64,000 bases of DNA from Stenotrophomonas sp. ESTM1D_MKCIP4_1. GTDB lineage: Bacteria > Pseudomonadota > Gammaproteobacteria > Xanthomonadales > Xanthomonadaceae. This document shows positions 1 to 8,362 of this stretch, one piece after another. The notes under the pieces were generated by a model, which worked only from the letters and a program-made list of their open reading frames with translations, ran no database searches and was not told the origin of the DNA. The number at the start of each line of letters is the position of its first letter. The first letter of the stretch is position 1. The stretch lies in the NCBI RefSeq assembly GCF_003086895.1, contig NZ_CP026004.1:2206731-2270730 (forward strand), in the 5' to 3' direction. Both the position numbers and the translations under genes were made by a program.

Positions 1-1335
1 GGTAGCCAGTTCTGCCTTCGGCATCGGCCGTGCGAACAGGTACCCCTGGAAGTGATCGCACCCCAGGCCAACCAGCAGATCGCGCTGCGCGCTGGTTTCA
101 ACGCCTTCGGCCAGCGCGCTCATGCCCATTACCTGGGAAATTTCCACGATCTTGCCCAGCAGGTGCTGCGCGCGCTCCTGGGTGGTGGCTTCGACGACGA
201 AATTCCGGTCGATCTTCAGCTTGCTCACCGGCAGCGCGCGCAGCGTGGATAGGCCGGAGAAGCCAGTGCCGAAATCGTCCAGTGCCCAGGTGACGCCAAA
301 CTGCTCCAGCGCTTCCATCTTTTCGATGGTCTCGGCGGTTTCCGCCGACAGGGCCGACTCGGTCAGCTCCAACTCGATCAAGGCAGGATTGACACCTGCA
401 TCGCGGATGACAGCGCTGGCTGCGGCCACGAAACCGGGGTCCAGCAACTGGATGGGGCTGATGTTGACGGCCACCCGCAGATTTCGCGTGGCTGGTTGGC
501 CCGCCCACTGAATCAGCAGATCGCAGGCTTGCCGTAGCACCTCCAGGCCGATATCACGGATGGCCCCGCTCTCCTCCGCCTGCGCGATGAAGGCGCCCGG
601 CGGCAGCAGTTCTCCGGAGGGGCGCCGCCAGCGCGCCAGGGCTTCCACCCCGGTCACCACACCGTTGCCGCGTACCTGCGGCTGGTAGTGCACTTCGATG
701 TCGCCGTTGCGCACGGCCCGGCCCAGCTCACGTTCCAGCCGCAGGCGGTTGCCGATGTCGGCGCGGTAGATGGCAAAGATCGCCGCCAGCAGGATCATCG
801 ACAGCACGGTATTGGAATGCGCGCCCCACACCCGCACTTCCAGCGGCGGCGAGGTGCCGGGCGCCAGGAAGTCCAGCGCGCCTGTGGCAAACCCTGCAAA
901 AGTGGCGAGGCAGGCCAGCGGAAACACCAGCGAGCCGTAGCGTTCGCGGGCATCAAAGGTAAAGGCAGCGCCTGCGGCAAGCGGCAGCAGGAACAGATGG
1001 CCCGACCGTGGCACCCAGGCAATGGGCGCATCGATGATGGCCACGCCCACCACGGACAGGAACACGCCGTGGGCGACGATCAGCAGGGAGGTGGCATCGG
1101 CGCGGCGGCTGCGGATGACCGCCAGCACGCCTACGGCCATCACGCCGATGAAAGGCGCGGCCAGTTCGGCGCGACCGAAGTACAGATAGCACAGCGTCCA
1201 GGCAACGCCCAGCAACACGCATGAAACGCCTGCCAGTGACAGGATGGTGCCGATTTTTGCGCGGCGCGGTGCCTCCTGGAACTTGGGTAGGCCCTGCCAT
1301 TTCCGTGTTGCTCTGTGGGGCATCGGCCGAAGCAT
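1..1335 (-). CDS. Membrane-anchored EAL-domain cyclic-di-GMP phosphodiesterase (3' end outside window)
   Basis: Predicted to hydrolyse cyclic di-GMP at the inner membrane. The first ~200 residues hold about six hydrophobic segments with no recognised sensor domain. They are followed by a complete-looking EAL domain: VEALARW with the EAL at residues 231-233, then ELTES, LDDFGTG, KIDRNFV, EGVET and FQGYLFARPM. These are the metal- and substrate-binding signatures of active EAL enzymes, and there is no GGDEF domain. 445 residues are visible; the stop codon lies left of base 1. I chose the ATG at 1335; a second in-frame ATG at 1323 and a TTG near 1386 are alternatives, and none has a strong ribosome site. 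Family call is firm; the signal sensed is unknown. Confidence 0.88.
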   Translation of the reverse strand, partial: MLRPMPHRATRKWQGLPKFQEAPRRAKIGTILSLAGVSCVLLGVAWTLCYLYFGRAELAAPFIGVMAVGVLAVIRSRRADATSLLIVAHGVFLSVVGVAIIDAPIAWVPRSGHLFLLPLAAGAAFTFDARERYGSLVFPLACLATFAGFATGALDFLAPGTSPPLEVRVWGAHSNTVLSMILLAAIFAIYRADIGNRLRLERELGRAVRNGDIEVHYQPQVRGNGVVTGVEALARWRRPSGELLPPGAFIAQAEESGAIRDIGLEVLRQACDLLIQWAGQPATRNLRVAVNISPIQLLDPGFVAAASAVIRDAGVNPALIELELTESALSAETAETIEKMEALEQFGVTWALDDFGTGFSGLSTLRALPVSKLKIDRNFVVEATTQERAQHLLGKIVEISQVMGMSALAEGVETSAQRDLLVGLGCDHFQGYLFARPMPKAELAT

Positions 1336-1635
1336 CCTGTGGGCGTGCCAGGCATACGTGCCTGCGTTGCCGAGGAAGGGTAGCAAAGGCTGCGCCGGAG
1401 CCAAATAGTGTCGATTTTCTGGCGCGTTGAGGGCATACGCTCTGCCCCACCGTCACGCCACATCAACCTCGTTGAACCATTCAAGAGACGGCTGCGATGC
1501 GGCGCATCCAACCGCCCTGCATGGCACGTAGAGAGAGGGACAACGCGCTGGGTGACGACCTGTTGGCGCGTTTTCCGCAGGCTTTCCTGCATTCATGAAG
1601 AGGCCGAGGTGGCCTCGCCCAACGAGGATACGAAC
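1336..1635. other. 300-base intergenic region between divergent genes
   Basis: Lies between the divergent EAL and fasciclin genes and must hold both promoters. I see no convincing -35/-10 pair, long palindrome or small gene with a good ribosome site. The frame of the fasciclin gene stays open upstream to about 1408, but that stretch lacks a signal peptide and reads like non-coding sequence. Confidence 0.4.
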
Positions 1636-2196
1636 ATGCGTAGCCAGATCCAGCGTCTTGCCCTTGCTGCAGGCATTGCGGTTGCCTGTACTGCCCCTGC
1701 CGCGTTTGCCGCCGATAACCCGATGGTGGGCGGCGCGCCGATGTACGCCAACAAAACCATCGTGCAGAACGCTTCCACCGCATCGAACCTGAGCACCCTG
1801 GTGACCGCCGTGAAGGCGGCCGGCCTGGTGGAAACGCTCAGCGGCAAGGGGCCGTTCACGGTGTTCGCGCCGACCAACCAGGCGTTCGAGAAGCTGCCGG
1901 CCGGTACCGTGGAGACCCTGCTGAAGCCTGAGAACAAGGCCAAGCTGACCGGGTTGCTGACCTACCACGTGGTGCCGGGTACCTACACATCCACCCAGCT
2001 GACGGCGGCGGCGCGCAGCCATGGCGGCAGCAGCACGTTGAAGACCGTGCAGGGTGAGCCGCTGACGGTGAAACTGCAGGACGGCAAGGTATGGGTGATT
2101 GATGCCAAGGGTGGCAAATCGGCGGTGACCACGGCCGATGTGATGCAGTCCAACGGTGTGGTGCACGTGGTGGACAGCGTCCTGATGCCGAAATGA
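1636..2196 (+). CDS. Secreted fasciclin (FAS1) domain protein
   Basis: 186-residue exported protein made of a single fasciclin/beta-Ig-H3 domain, a fold linked to adhesion or cell-surface interactions. The N-terminus is a clear Sec signal peptide ending AAFAA-D. The FAS1 signatures follow: FTVFAPTNQAFEKLP (H1 region), LLTYHVVPG and the terminal NGVVHVVDSVLMPK (H2 region). The ATG at 1636 is chosen over upstream in-frame starts because it begins the signal peptide and has GAGG seven to eleven bases ahead. Stenotrophomonas and Xanthomonas carry many such short FAS1 proteins; the ligand is not known. A short hairpin separates it from the convergent gene downstream. Confidence 0.9.
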   Translation: MRSQIQRLALAAGIAVACTAPAAFAADNPMVGGAPMYANKTIVQNASTASNLSTLVTAVKAAGLVETLSGKGPFTVFAPTNQAFEKLPAGTVETLLKPENKAKLTGLLTYHVVPGTYTSTQLTAAARSHGGSSTLKTVQGEPLTVKLQDGKVWVIDAKGGKSAVTTADVMQSNGVVHVVDSVLMPK

Positions 2197-2201
2197 TGCG
2201 G

Positions 2202-2216
2202 GGCCGCTGAGCGGCC
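2202..2216. terminator. Small hairpin between convergent genes
   Basis: GGCCGC-TGA-GCGGCC lies directly between the fasciclin stop and the stop of the convergent gene. There is no T-tract, so it is only a weak bidirectional terminator candidate. Confidence 0.3.
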
Positions 2217-2645
2217 TCAGTGCGTCCTCGCCTGCCCGCGCGCATCCAGGGCTTCCTTGATGCGCGCGGTGGCCTGGTCGGCTGCATCGGCCAGGCGACG
2301 CACCTGCTGCTGTTCCAAGGGGCTGAGCTGCGCTTGTGCCGGGCGGTGCGCCGCTGCATTCACCAGCCGCTCCACGGCCTCGCGCAGCGGCATGCCGGGG
2401 TACAGCCGGGCAGCGCACCAGCGCTCGGCAAAGCGCTTGCCCTGGCGGATGCTGGCAGCACGCGCAACCTTGGTGTGCCACATCTTCTGTCCTTCCATCC
2501 AGAGACGGACGCCTGGTGCGCCGTCCGGGGCGACGGTGGCCACTGCGCGGGCATTCCACCACAGCGCCCAGCGTTCGCCGGTCTGCACCCAGCCGGTGCG
2601 GATGGGTGCGGTGCGGAGGTCTTGATAGGAAGAGGAAGGGCGCAT
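2217..2645 (-). CDS. Conserved hypothetical protein, last gene of the ADH-cupin operon
   Basis: 142 residues that I do not recognise. The protein is soluble, with no signal peptide or membrane segment. A Trp-rich first half (WVQTGERWALWWNAR, then a basic KMWHTKVARAASIRQGKRF) is followed by an Ala-rich, probably helical C-terminus. The ATG at 2645 lies 46 bases after the stop of the upstream CMD-family gene on the same strand, so it is probably the last gene of the operon starting at 7263. There is no strong ribosome site before it. The frame is open further upstream, but that part overlaps the neighbouring gene. Confidence 0.6.
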   Translation of the reverse strand: MRPSSSYQDLRTAPIRTGWVQTGERWALWWNARAVATVAPDGAPGVRLWMEGQKMWHTKVARAASIRQGKRFAERWCAARLYPGMPLREAVERLVNAAAHRPAQAQLSPLEQQQVRRLADAADQATARIKEALDARGQARTH

Positions 2646-2691
2646 GCCGATGAGGATACGGAAGGTGATCTCACGGCCTGAGACATCGGAA

Positions 2692-3456
2692 CTACTGCTG
2701 CGCCTTTCCCTCCAGCGCTTTCCGGACCCGTTGCGCTGCTGTGTCCGCCACGTGGGCGTCCAGCACGTCCGCCAGCTGAAGCAGGGCACCCTGCCCCACG
2801 CCGATGTTCATGCTCATGCGGATGTGCGCCTGCAGTTGCGGATCGGTGCCTTCGATCATGGACAGCATGCTGACGGTCGCGACTTCGCGGGTCTGCCAGT
2901 CCAGGTTGTCGCGCTGGAAGATGTCGCCGAACAGATGGGTGCGCAGGTAGGTGTTGGCGTCGGGGGCGAAATCGAACAGCGGACCCGCCACCGGCCCACC
3001 TGCGAGCAAGGTCTGGTTGGCGGTACCCGCTTTCAGCAGCGCGTCGCCCTGCAATGCCGGCGTGCTGGGCGCCCGGCCCGGATCGTCGTGCAGGCCCCTC
3101 GCCTTGCGTGCCTCGACCGCGCCCATCAGCTCGCCCAGTGCATTGAGGCTGCGCGGAAATCCTGCATAGGCATAGAGCTGCAGCAGCACTTCGCGCACGT
3201 CGCTGACGCTGAGGCCGGCATTGAGGCCGGCTTCCAGCGCGGGCTTCAAGCGCGCGGCGTTGCCGGATGCGGCAAACGCCGCGATCAGGGCGAGTGCCTG
3301 CTGATGGGGGCTGAGCGACGTGAGCGAGGTTGTTTCGTTACGGGTGGGGGTGTTCATGGAATGCGGCTGCCGTGCGTTCGCGGCGGGCCAGCCCGCCAGG
3401 ATGAGTGTGGCCACAAGCAGCCACGCAGTGGTTCTAGCGGGCGCTGTACTGTGCAT
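2692..3456 (-). CDS. Exported carboxymuconolactone decarboxylase (CMD/AhpD-like) family protein
   Basis: 254 residues. A signal peptide (LLVATLILAGWPAANA) is followed by two CMD-type helical repeats, one at roughly residues 50-115 and one at roughly 165-245 (THLFGDIFQRDNLDWQTREVATVSML, IRMSMNIG). Members of this fold act as decarboxylases or peroxide reductases. No CxxC redox pair of AhpD type is visible, so antioxidant activity is unlikely. The ATG at 3456 is preceded by AAGG six bases away and overlaps the end of the cupin gene by 23 bases, implying translational coupling. Cupin plus CMD pairs are common in stress and aromatic-detoxification operons. The reaction is not known. Confidence 0.82.
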   Translation of the reverse strand: MHSTAPARTTAWLLVATLILAGWPAANARQPHSMNTPTRNETTSLTSLSPHQQALALIAAFAASGNAARLKPALEAGLNAGLSVSDVREVLLQLYAYAGFPRSLNALGELMGAVEARKARGLHDDPGRAPSTPALQGDALLKAGTANQTLLAGGPVAGPLFDFAPDANTYLRTHLFGDIFQRDNLDWQTREVATVSMLSMIEGTDPQLQAHIRMSMNIGVGQGALLQLADVLDAHVADTAAQRVRKALEGKAQQ

Positions 3457-3913
3457 CGTCCACCTTCTCCATCCATTCCACGTTGCGGCCATCAACCGTT
3501 CCGGTCACGGCAAGGTGGGTCATGGCGGTATCCGGCGCGGCACCGTGCCAGTGCTTCACGCCGGGCGGGCACCAGACCACATCACCGGGGCGGATGATCT
3601 GCACCGGCTTTCCCCATTCCTGCACCAGCCCCACCCCGCTGGTGACCACCAGACGCTGGCCCGCCGGATGGGTATGCCACGCCGAACGCGCACCCGGCTC
3701 GAAGGTGACCAGGCCGCCGGAGGCAGAGATGCCACCCTCGGCCGGCCAGACCGGGTCGATGCGCACGCGGCCGGTGAAGTACGCCTCTGGCCCGGGCTGC
3801 GATGCCTGCTCGCCTGCGCGGCTGATGGTCTGTCGGCCCGGTTCGGCGATGTCGGCCTGCGGCGTGGGCAGTGCCGTGGCGCCAAGGGCGAGCATGAGGA
3901 CGGAAACAGTCAT
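3434..3913 (-). CDS. Exported cupin-domain protein
   Basis: 159 residues: a short signal peptide and one cupin beta-barrel. Motif 1 appears as GARSAWHTHPAGQ (metal-ligand His-x-His, with Gln where the usual Glu stands) and motif 2 as PPGVKHWHGA. Together they offer three His ligands for a metal. It resembles the small cupins annotated as (R)-mandelonitrile-lyase-like that travel with CMD-family proteins; the next gene is such a protein and overlaps its 3' end. Fourth gene of the operon starting at 7263, 36 bases after the MFS gene. Activity is inferred from the fold only. Confidence 0.85.
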   Translation of the reverse strand: MTVSVLMLALGATALPTPQADIAEPGRQTISRAGEQASQPGPEAYFTGRVRIDPVWPAEGGISASGGLVTFEPGARSAWHTHPAGQRLVVTSGVGLVQEWGKPVQIIRPGDVVWCPPGVKHWHGAAPDTAMTHLAVTGTVDGRNVEWMEKVDDAQYSAR

Positions 3914-3949
3914 GGGGATGGCTCCTGTGGAAGGTTCGGCCCGATCTGA

Positions 3950-5161
3950 TCAGGCGGGTTCGGACTGCGTACGGGTGACATGCGGTTGGGGCTGCTGCTG
4001 GCCTGCTGCCGTGCGCCACGCCAGCACCGCCGCCAGGCCAAGCACGGCGGCACTGGCGATGAAGGTGCTGCCGTGGCCGCCGCGGTCGTACAGCGCGCCA
4101 CCCAACGTGGAGCCGATGGCGATGGCGCACTGCACGGCGGCCACCATCAGGCCGCCGCCGGCCTCGGCATCGTCCTTGAAGGTGTCGGCCAGCCAGCTCC
4201 ACCACCCCACGGGGGCCGCCGTCGCCAGCAGGCCCCATGCGGAAAGCAGCGCGGCGACCGGCCAGAGCTGGGCGCCCAATGGCACCAGCAACAGCGCGAT
4301 GGCCGCCATCAGCAGGGGGATGCCCACCAGCGTACGGTACAGCCCGCCCGCCAGCGCGCGACCCACCAGGACCGTGCCGATGAAGCCGGATACGCCGATG
4401 GCCAGCAGCACCATCGAAAGTGTGGTGGCGCCTGCGCGGGTGACCGTTTCGAGGAACGGCCGGACATAGGTGAACAGCGTGAACTGGCCCATGAAGAACG
4501 CGCCGCAGGCGGCCATGCCCCACCGCACCGGCCGCCGCTGCAGCAGGGCCAGCACTGTGCCTCGGGTGGCGGCGTTGCGCGCCGGCATGCGCGGCAGGCT
4601 GGCCCACTGCCAGGCGAAGGCGATGGCGGCCACCGGAAGCAGGCACAAGAACGCTCCCCGCCAACCGATGATGCCGCCCAGATGGCTGCCCAGCGGCGCG
4701 GCGACCACGGTGGCCAGCGCATTGCCGCCATTGAAGATGGCCAGCGCGCGCGGGACCTGTGCCGCTGGCACCAGACGCATGGCGGTGGCGGCCGACAGCG
4801 ACCAGAACCCACCGACCACCACACCGATGAGCGCGCGCCCGGCCATGTACATCGGGTAGTTTGCGGCGGTGGCCACCACTACGCCCGAGGTTGCCATCAG
4901 CGCGGTCAACAGCAGCAGGACCGTTCTGCGGTCCAGCCGCCCGGCAAGGCGTGCGATGGACAGGCTGGTCAGGACGGCGAATGCGCCGGAGATGGCGATG
5001 CCGTAGCCGGCCAGGCCCTCGCTCACCCGCAGGTCGGTGGCCAGCGGTGTGAGCAGGCTGACCGGCATGAACTCGGAAGCGATCAGGGCGAACACGCACA
5101 GCGTCATCGCGAACACGCCGCCCCAATGCGCGCGTTCGGGCGCGGGCTGGACCTCGCTCAT
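3950..5161 (-). CDS. MFS transporter, DHA1 drug/metabolite efflux type
   Basis: 403 residues with about 12 hydrophobic segments. The N-terminal TLCVFALIASEFMPVSLLTP is typical of the AraJ/NepI/SotB branch of DHA1 proton antiporters, and the cytoplasmic loop 2-3 motif appears as RLAGRLDRR. Its ATG overlaps the TGA of the upstream hydrolase gene (ATGA), so translation is coupled. Placed with a dehydrogenase, a hydrolase and a cupin, it probably exports the toxic substrate or a product of the pathway. The substrate cannot be read from sequence. Confidence 0.87.
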   Translation of the reverse strand: MSEVQPAPERAHWGGVFAMTLCVFALIASEFMPVSLLTPLATDLRVSEGLAGYGIAISGAFAVLTSLSIARLAGRLDRRTVLLLLTALMATSGVVVATAANYPMYMAGRALIGVVVGGFWSLSAATAMRLVPAAQVPRALAIFNGGNALATVVAAPLGSHLGGIIGWRGAFLCLLPVAAIAFAWQWASLPRMPARNAATRGTVLALLQRRPVRWGMAACGAFFMGQFTLFTYVRPFLETVTRAGATTLSMVLLAIGVSGFIGTVLVGRALAGGLYRTLVGIPLLMAAIALLLVPLGAQLWPVAALLSAWGLLATAAPVGWWSWLADTFKDDAEAGGGLMVAAVQCAIAIGSTLGGALYDRGGHGSTFIASAAVLGLAAVLAWRTAAGQQQPQPHVTRTQSEPA

Positions 5162-6195
5162 CGCGGCGCCGCCAGTCCCTTCTGGAAGAAACCGGTCAGC
5201 TTGGCAAAGGGAATCAGCTGCGTGCGGTCGTAGAGGTCGACGTGCCCTGCCCCCTTCACCCAATACAGTTCCTTCGGTTCGCCGGCACGCCGATAGGCAT
5301 CCTCGCTGAACTCGCGCGAATGGGCCTGGTCACCGCTGATGAACAGCATCGGCCGCGGTGCGATGGTCTCGATGTCGCTGAAGGGATAGAAGTTGAGGAA
5401 CTTCACCAGGCTGCTGAACAGCGGCATGGTGGTCTGGTCCGCCGGCTGTCCCGGCGTGGCGTAGGCGCCGCGCGGGGTGCGGTAGAAGTCGAAGAATTCG
5501 CGCTGCACGTCCGGCGTGTCCGCACTGAGCTCGGTCACAGTGCCGGGCACGTAGCGCGGTGCGGCGCCACTGAATTCCGCCTGCCGCTGCTCGATGGCCG
5601 CCTGGATCATCGCCTTGCGCCGGGCCAGGCTCTGCGATGAGTTCAGTCCGTTGCGTGCGGCGGCGCCCATGTCGTACATGCTGACGGTGGCGATGGCCTT
5701 GATGCGGGGATCGATCTTGGCGGCGCTGATGACGAAGCTGCCACTGCCGCAGATGCCCAGCGCGCCGATGCGGCTGGCATCCACCAGCGACTGCGTGCCG
5801 AGGAAGTCGACGGCGGCACTGATGTCATCGGCGTAGATCTCCGGTGCGACCAGGTGGCCGGGCGTCCCCTCGCTCTCCCCCCAGAAGGAAAGATCGATGG
5901 CCAGGGTGATGAAGCCCTGCTCGGCCAGCTTCTGTGCGTACAGGTTGGAGCTCTGTTCCTTCACCGCGCCCATGGGGTGGCCGACCACGATGGCCGGGTA
6001 CTTCGTGCCCGGCGTGCGGTCTTTGGGCAGGAAGAGATTGCCCACCACCTTCATCTGGTACTGGTTGCGGAAGGTCACCTTCTGCACGTTGACGCGTTCG
6101 GTGCGATAGAAGTTGTCGGCGCCGTGGCTGAGATCCTGCGCGGAGGCGGTGATGGAGCCGGCCAGCAGGCCGGCCAGCAGGAGGAGGTTCTTCAT
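5158..6195 (-). CDS. Exported alpha/beta hydrolase with cysteine nucleophile elbow (YcjY-like)
   Basis: 345 residues with a signal peptide (LLLAGLLAGSITASAQ). The fold is the alpha/beta hydrolase type of the YcjY/dienelactone-hydrolase-like group. The nucleophile elbow reads GICGSG, with Cys in the position of the usual Ser. This group often keeps Cys there. An acidic residue and a His follow near the C-terminus (FISGDQAHSREF, GAGHVDLYD). Second gene of the operon, 12 bases after the alcohol dehydrogenase, with ATGA overlap to the MFS gene. The substrate is unknown; an ester or lactone is possible. Confidence 0.83.
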   Translation of the reverse strand: MKNLLLLAGLLAGSITASAQDLSHGADNFYRTERVNVQKVTFRNQYQMKVVGNLFLPKDRTPGTKYPAIVVGHPMGAVKEQSSNLYAQKLAEQGFITLAIDLSFWGESEGTPGHLVAPEIYADDISAAVDFLGTQSLVDASRIGALGICGSGSFVISAAKIDPRIKAIATVSMYDMGAAARNGLNSSQSLARRKAMIQAAIEQRQAEFSGAAPRYVPGTVTELSADTPDVQREFFDFYRTPRGAYATPGQPADQTTMPLFSSLVKFLNFYPFSDIETIAPRPMLFISGDQAHSREFSEDAYRRAGEPKELYWVKGAGHVDLYDRTQLIPFAKLTGFFQKGLAAPR

Positions 6196-6207
6196 GGTCG
6201 GGCCCCT

Positions 6208-7263
6208 TCAGGCAGAAAGCGTGGTGGTATCCATCACGAAGCGGTACTTCACATCGCCCTTGAGCATGCGTTCGTAGGCGGCGTTGATCTCATCGGCGCG
6301 GATCAGTTCGATGTCGGCCACCACGTTGTGCGTGGCGCAGAAATCAAGCATTTCCTGGGTTTCGGCGATGCCGCCGATCATCGAGCCGGCGAGCGTGCGG
6401 CGCTTCATGATCAGGTTGAACACGGCCGGTGACGGGTGTGGCGTTGCTGGCGCACCCACCAGCACCATGCCGCCATCGCGTTTGAGCAGCACCAGGAAGG
6501 CGTCAAGATCGTGCGGTGCGGCCACGGTGTTGATGATCAGATCGAACGATGCGGCGTGCGCGGCCATCTCTTCCTGCGAACGCGACACCACCACCTCATC
6601 GGCACCCAGCGCCAACGCTGCCTCGCGCTTGCTTTCCGACGTGGTGAAGGCCACGACGTGTGCGCCCAGCGCATGGGCCAGCTTCACCCCCATGTGGCCC
6701 AGGCCGCCGATGCCCACGATGCCTACCTTGCTGCCGGGGCCGGCATTCCAGTGCTTCAAGGGCGACCAGGTGGTGATGCCGGCGCACAGCAGCGGTGCAA
6801 CTGCGGCCAGTTGCTCTTCCGGGTGGCGTACCCGCAGCACGTAGCGCTGGTGCACGACGATCTGTTCGGAGTAGCCGCCCAGGGTATGCCCCGGTGCGTC
6901 GCGGGTGGCGCCGTTGTACGTGCCGACCATGCCGTCGCAGTAGTTTTCCAGGCCATCGCCGCAGTCCTGGCAATGACGGCAGCTGTCGACGATGCAGCCC
7001 ACGCCCACCAGATCCCCCGGCGTGAAGCCCTGCACCTGGGTGCCGACAGCGACCACGCGGCCAACAATCTCGTGGCCGGGTACGCAGGGAAACAGGGTGC
7101 CGGCCCACTCCGCGCGCGCCTGGTGCAGATCCGAGTGGCAGATGCCGCAATAGGCGATGGCAATCTGGACATCGTCCACGCCCGGCGCCCGGCGGGTGAT
7201 GTCGATGGCTTCGAGGGGGCGGTCGCCGGCGTGGGCGCCGTAGGCTTTGACGGAGAGGGTCAT
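6208..7263 (-). CDS. NAD(P)-dependent zinc alcohol/aldehyde dehydrogenase (YahK/CAD type)
   Basis: 351 residues of the medium-chain dehydrogenase family. Catalytic zinc ligands are seen in YCGICHSD and GHEIVG. The structural zinc lobe is CIVDSCRHCQDCGDGLENYC, and the nucleotide fold is GIGGLGHMG. It should reduce aldehydes (or oxidise alcohols) with NADP(H), like E. coli YahK. The ATG at 7263 is chosen because MTLSVKAYG is the usual family start; upstream frame is open but would run into the control region. First gene of a six-gene operon divergent from a LysR gene, with paired palindromes in between. Confidence 0.92.
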   Translation of the reverse strand: MTLSVKAYGAHAGDRPLEAIDITRRAPGVDDVQIAIAYCGICHSDLHQARAEWAGTLFPCVPGHEIVGRVVAVGTQVQGFTPGDLVGVGCIVDSCRHCQDCGDGLENYCDGMVGTYNGATRDAPGHTLGGYSEQIVVHQRYVLRVRHPEEQLAAVAPLLCAGITTWSPLKHWNAGPGSKVGIVGIGGLGHMGVKLAHALGAHVVAFTTSESKREAALALGADEVVVSRSQEEMAAHAASFDLIINTVAAPHDLDAFLVLLKRDGGMVLVGAPATPHPSPAVFNLIMKRRTLAGSMIGGIAETQEMLDFCATHNVVADIELIRADEINAAYERMLKGDVKYRFVMDTTTLSA

Positions 7264-7317
7264 GGCCGAGTGATCCGGGAAGGGAAAGTGGGGCCATTCT
7301 GCCGGGCCGACATTGGC

Positions 7318-7365
7318 TTGATTAGCCAATGGACCCTTTTAGGGTCTATTAGCTGCGCTAATCAA
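7318..7365. promoter_or_regulatory. Nested palindromes, likely LysR operator between divergent genes
   Basis: The 124-base gap between the dehydrogenase operon and the LysR gene holds ATTAGC-TGC-GCTAAT (7348-7362), which fits the T-N11-A LysR box. It also holds a wider pair TTGATTAGC (7318-7326) and GCTAATCAA (7357-7365), and between them ACCCT-TTT-AGGGT (7333-7345). The AT-rich block stands out from its GC-rich surroundings. Binding by the adjacent LysR protein is inferred. Confidence 0.65.
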
Positions 7366-7387
7366 TGGGGCGTGCCACACTTCGCCC

Positions 7388-8287
7388 ATGGCCAGACGCA
7401 ACCTCAATGATCTTCTTGCCTTCGTGACGGTTGCCCGCGAGGGCAGCTTCACCCGTGCGGGGGCGGTGCTGGGCGTTTCCCAATCGGCGCTCAGCCAGGC
7501 CATCAAGGCGCTGGAAGAGCGCCTGCAGATCCGCCTGCTGACCCGCACCACGCGCAGCGTGTCCGCAACGCCTGCGGGCGAGCGCCTGCTCGAGGCCATC
7601 GGCAATCGCTTCGATGAGATCGAGGCCGAGCTGGACGCGTTGACCGAATTGCGCGACAAGCCGGCCGGCACGGTACGGATTACCTGCGGCGACCATGTCC
7701 TGCGCACGGTTCTGTTGCCACGGCTGCTGCCGCTGATGCAGCGCTACCCCGACGTGAACATCGAGTTCGATGTGAACTACGGCCTGCGCGACATCGTGGC
7801 CGACCGCTTCGACGCAGGCGTGCGCCTGGGCGAGAGCATCGACGGCGACATGGTCGCGCTGCCGATCGGCCCCCGGCTGCGCATGGCCGCGGTGGCCACG
7901 CCGGGCTACTTCAGCCGGCACCCCGCGCCCAAGGTGCCGGCCGACCTGACTGCGCACAACTGCATCAACATGCGCTTCCCCACCACGGGCGGCCTGTACG
8001 TGTGGGAATTCGAGCGACGCGGCAGGCAGGTGAACGTGCGGGTGGACGGGCAAGCCACCTTCAACAGTTCACCGCACATCGTGCTGGCCGCGCTGCAGGG
8101 GCTGGGCATCGCCTTCCTGCCGGAGGAGGAGTTCGCGCCCTACCTGGAACAGGGGGAGCTGGTGCGTACGCTGCAGGACTGGTGCCCGCCCTTCTCCGGC
8201 TACCACCTGTACTACCCAAGCCGGAAGCAGCACTCACCTGCGTTTGCCCTGGTCATCGAGGCCCTGCGGGTGACGGGGCAAGGATGA
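7388..8287 (+). CDS. LysR-family transcriptional regulator of the divergent dehydrogenase operon
   Basis: 299 residues, standard LysR length. The winged helix-turn-helix is at residues 1-60 (NLNDLLAFVTVAREGSFTRA, then GVSQSALSQAIKALEERL) and the effector-binding periplasmic-protein-like domain spans about 90-295. It is divergently transcribed from the alcohol dehydrogenase operon with the palindromic control block between. By the usual rule for this layout it probably controls that operon and itself, responding to a substrate of the pathway. Confidence 0.92.
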   Translation: MARRNLNDLLAFVTVAREGSFTRAGAVLGVSQSALSQAIKALEERLQIRLLTRTTRSVSATPAGERLLEAIGNRFDEIEAELDALTELRDKPAGTVRITCGDHVLRTVLLPRLLPLMQRYPDVNIEFDVNYGLRDIVADRFDAGVRLGESIDGDMVALPIGPRLRMAAVATPGYFSRHPAPKVPADLTAHNCINMRFPTTGGLYVWEFERRGRQVNVRVDGQATFNSSPHIVLAALQGLGIAFLPEEEFAPYLEQGELVRTLQDWCPPFSGYHLYYPSRKQHSPAFALVIEALRVTGQG

Positions 8288-8362
8288 CGCGGCGGATTAA
8301 CGGCCCGTCATTTTCAACGCGGCCTCCGGCAGGCGCGCGCCACTGACGTTGATGCGTGCACG

